A stretch of 64,000 bases of DNA from Leptolyngbya sp. SIO1E4 (GTDB lineage: Bacteria > Cyanobacteriota > Cyanobacteriia > Phormidesmidales > Phormidesmidaceae), in assembly GCA_010672825.2 (NCBI GenBank), contig JAAHFU020000006.1, positions 249,549 to 313,548 of the forward strand, in the 5' to 3' direction. The notes beneath the pieces were generated by a model. That model had not been told where the DNA came from, did not search any database, and saw only the letters and a list, made by a program, of their open reading frames with translations. Both the position numbers and the translations under genes were made by a program. The stretch's first letter is position 1, and each line of letters starts with the position of its first letter. Below, in pieces: positions 62,779-64,000 of the stretch.

Positions 62779-63027
62779 CTATTCGACGTCATCTCCGCTG
62801 TAAGCACAAAAGCCAGCAGCACGATTTGCACCACCAGTAGCAACACCACTAAAACCACCAATCCCGATCGCAAAGCAGAGCAAACAGCCGCTAGACGGGA
62901 CAATATCTCCTTTGTCATGGCTGCACAAGGTTTCTTCTGCCAATTCCGCCAACTCGGGAGGCAGTTGACCTGCGGTGATGCGGCTGATTGGATGGGCCTG
63001 GTTAGGCATCAGATTTTTCTTATCCAT
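62779..63027 (-). CDS. PatE-like cyanobactin precursor 1
   Basis: 82 residues from ATG 63027, with GGGAGAA upstream; an ATG 14 codons earlier lacks such a site. Leader: MDKKNLMPNQ, then ISRITAGQLPPELAELAEET (recognised by the heterocyclase). Cleavage-type signal GDIVPSS. Core, about 27 residues: starts GCLLCFAIGIGG, Gly/Ala-rich with two Cys, ends about AAGF. C-terminal CAYSGDD resembles the AYDG signal that the macrocyclase trims. The core is much longer than the usual 6-20 residues. Sequence downstream of the stop is shared with precursor 3. Confidence 0.87.
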   Translation of the reverse strand: MDKKNLMPNQAHPISRITAGQLPPELAELAEETLCSHDKGDIVPSSGCLLCFAIGIGGFSGVATGGANRAAGFCAYSGDDVE

Positions 63028-63163
63028 GAGCATTTTCTCCCATTGTCCAGAACTTATTTGAGTTTTCAACTACCTTTGAAGTCGTTCAAAATGCGCAGGC
63101 AGAAGTGAGCAACTCGGTTGACTTTTACCTTTTCAATGATTAGTAGATCCCCTTTAAATTTTC

Positions 63164-63255
63164 GTAGGGTGTGTTGTCGCTATGCGCGACGCATCAATTT
63201 ACTGATTAAGTTTCTATGTGTTGGGCTAATCGCCTGGAGTCATAACACACCCTAC
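63164..63255. repeat. MITE-like hairpin with 12-bp perfect arms
   Basis: GTAGGGTGTGTT (63164-63175) pairs with AACACACCCTAC (63244-63255), enclosing a smaller hairpin (GCGCGACGC region). It lies between precursor genes 1 and 2. Elements with GTAGGGTGTGTT ends are widespread in bacterial genomes and have no coding capacity. Confidence 0.7.
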
Positions 63256-63275
63256 AATGCAAGTTCTTTTAACCC

Positions 63276-63548
63276 TTAGTCGGCATCATCTCCGTCATAA
63301 GAGCAAAAACACTGAGCACCATTACCCCCACCAACACCGACACCAACAAGCCCACCACCGACACCAAAACAATAGAAACCACAGGCACCACAGCTAGCAG
63401 CACCACATTGAGATGACGGTACGATGTCTCCTCCGTCATGACCGCACAAGGTTTCTTCCGACAGTTCTGCCAGTTCTGGAGGCAGTTGACCTGCCGTCAT
63501 CCTGCTGACTGGACTGGACTGGTTAGGCATCAAGTTTTTCTTGTCCAT
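63276..63548 (-). CDS. PatE-like cyanobactin precursor 2
   Basis: 90 residues, ATG at 63548 with GGAGA 8 bases upstream. Leader as in precursor 1 (MDKKNLMPNQ, TAGQLPPELAELSEET), signal GDIVPSS, then a core of about 35 residues with five or six Cys (CGAASCGACGFYCFG) and a GVGGGLVGVGVGGGNG run, ending FCSYDGDDAD. The core combines a Cys-rich first half, suited to thiazole formation, with a Gly-rich second half. No relation to a known product is claimed. Confidence 0.88.
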   Translation of the reverse strand: MDKKNLMPNQSSPVSRMTAGQLPPELAELSEETLCGHDGGDIVPSSQCGAASCGACGFYCFGVGGGLVGVGVGGGNGAQCFCSYDGDDAD

Positions 63549-63790
63549 GAAACATTTCTCCTAATAGTTTGCTTGAGTCTTGACCCGTCTTTGAAGTGGC
63601 AAAAGTTAGACTTAACTTTTAAAGTAATAGTCAATTTTTGATTGCCTTTTGCCTTCCTTAATCGGTGGGTTAGCCCGCTCCTTTGAACAAAAGAAGACTG
63701 TTGAAAAAGAATAGGAAACGAAAGATGCCATAGTATGGGTTGAGAAAAAAACACACAAATCGTTCCTTTTATATTCCTGGCTTCTCTTTT

Positions 63791-63814
63791 CCGCTTCTTT
63801 GTTCGAAGAAGCGG
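63791..63814 (-). terminator. Hairpin 3' of precursor 3
   Basis: CCGCTTCTT (63791-63799) pairs with 63806-63814 over 6 bases. It is 14 bp downstream of the precursor 3 stop on the minus strand, followed by AAAAG rather than a T run, so it may be an RNA-stabilising end more than a classical terminator. Nothing else is seen in 63549-63827. Confidence 0.45.
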
Positions 63815-63827
63815 ATGACCTCAGATC

Positions 63828-64000
63828 CTATTCGGCATCATCTCCGTCATAAGAGCAAAAACACTGAGCATCATTACCCCCACCAACACCGACACCAATA
63901 AGCCCTCCACCGACACCAAAACAATAGAAACCACAGGCACCACAAGCATTAGAAGCTGGCACGACGCCGCCTCCGTCATGACCACATAAGGTTTCTTCCG
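63828..64000 (-). CDS. PatE-like cyanobactin precursor 3, 5' part outside window
   Basis: Stop TAG at 63828-63830. Reading from the right edge: SEETLCGHDGGGVVPASN, then CGACGFYCFGVGGGLIGVGV and GGGNDAQCFCSYDGDDAE. It is very close to precursor 2 (Val/Ile, Gly/Asp changes in the core; GGGVVPAS versus GGDIVPSS at the signal), so a recent tandem duplication. More precursors may follow to the right. Confidence 0.85.
   Translation of the reverse strand, partial: EETLCGHDGGGVVPASNACGACGFYCFGVGGGLIGVGVGGGNDAQCFCSYDGDDAE

Overview
The window looks like accessory DNA from a filamentous, Leptolyngbya-like cyanobacterium. The evidence is frequent HIP1 octamers (GCGATCGC), cyanobacterial-type Cmr/CRISPR loci, caspase, CHAT and WD40 proteins, and a cyanobactin-type RiPP cluster. 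A Rep-like gene, an iteron field of 106-bp repeats and an archaeo-eukaryotic-type primase (19.8-24.2 kb) suggest a plasmid or an integrated plasmid. No rRNA, tRNA or ordinary housekeeping gene was seen.

Layout. 1-5 kb: a DrmD-like SNF2 helicase and a DNA2/NAM7-type helicase cut by the window edge, then a scrambled IS630 remnant. 5.6-18.1 kb: a minus-strand conflict region. Its core is a tight operon encoding Trypco1, trypsin-VMAP, MoxR ATPase and a vWA-TIR-FGE protein, followed by a Uma2 nuclease and a stand-alone FGE protein, and preceded by a caspase-FGE protein. The C-termini of all three FGE proteins look like variable regions of a diversity-generating retroelement (DGR); no DGR reverse transcriptase or template repeat was seen here. 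18.1-24.2 kb: restriction-gene relic, YhcG-type protein, then the replication module.

24.2-41 kb: three CRISPR arrays (25, 19 and 19 repeats by my count) around a type III-B Cmr operon. The operon has an intact GGDD Cas10, no visible HD nuclease, an inserted PD-(D/E)XK gene, a large RAMP protein that probably combines Cmr6 and Cmr1, and an S-4TM pore-forming effector gene directly upstream of cmr2. No cas1, cas2 or cas6 is present, but a truncated reverse transcriptase lies between arrays 1 and 2, fused to a TPR-gene fragment exactly at a HIP1 octamer. A STAND ATPase and a TPR protein occupy the same interval.

41-55 kb: a Uma2 fragment, a TIR gene with a membrane-anchored WD40 partner, an O-antigen ligase-like protein, a lipoprotein, and an IS-bounded block (IS1, TPR-CHAT protease, IS6-type element, inverted IS1 fragment). 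52.8-64 kb: a cyanobactin-type cluster with PatG-like protease, SagB/ThcOx oxidase, PatD-like heterocyclase, a LamG-repeat protein, a 71-residue small protein, and at least three PatE-like precursors with unusually long Gly/Cys-rich cores (the third runs off the window).

Taken together this is a dense defence and conflict island on mobile DNA. The most interesting parts are the ternary conflict operon whose TIR protein carries a DGR variable region, and the III-B system paired with an S-4TM effector instead of a recognisable CARF protein. All calls come from reading sequence and translations; no database search was run.
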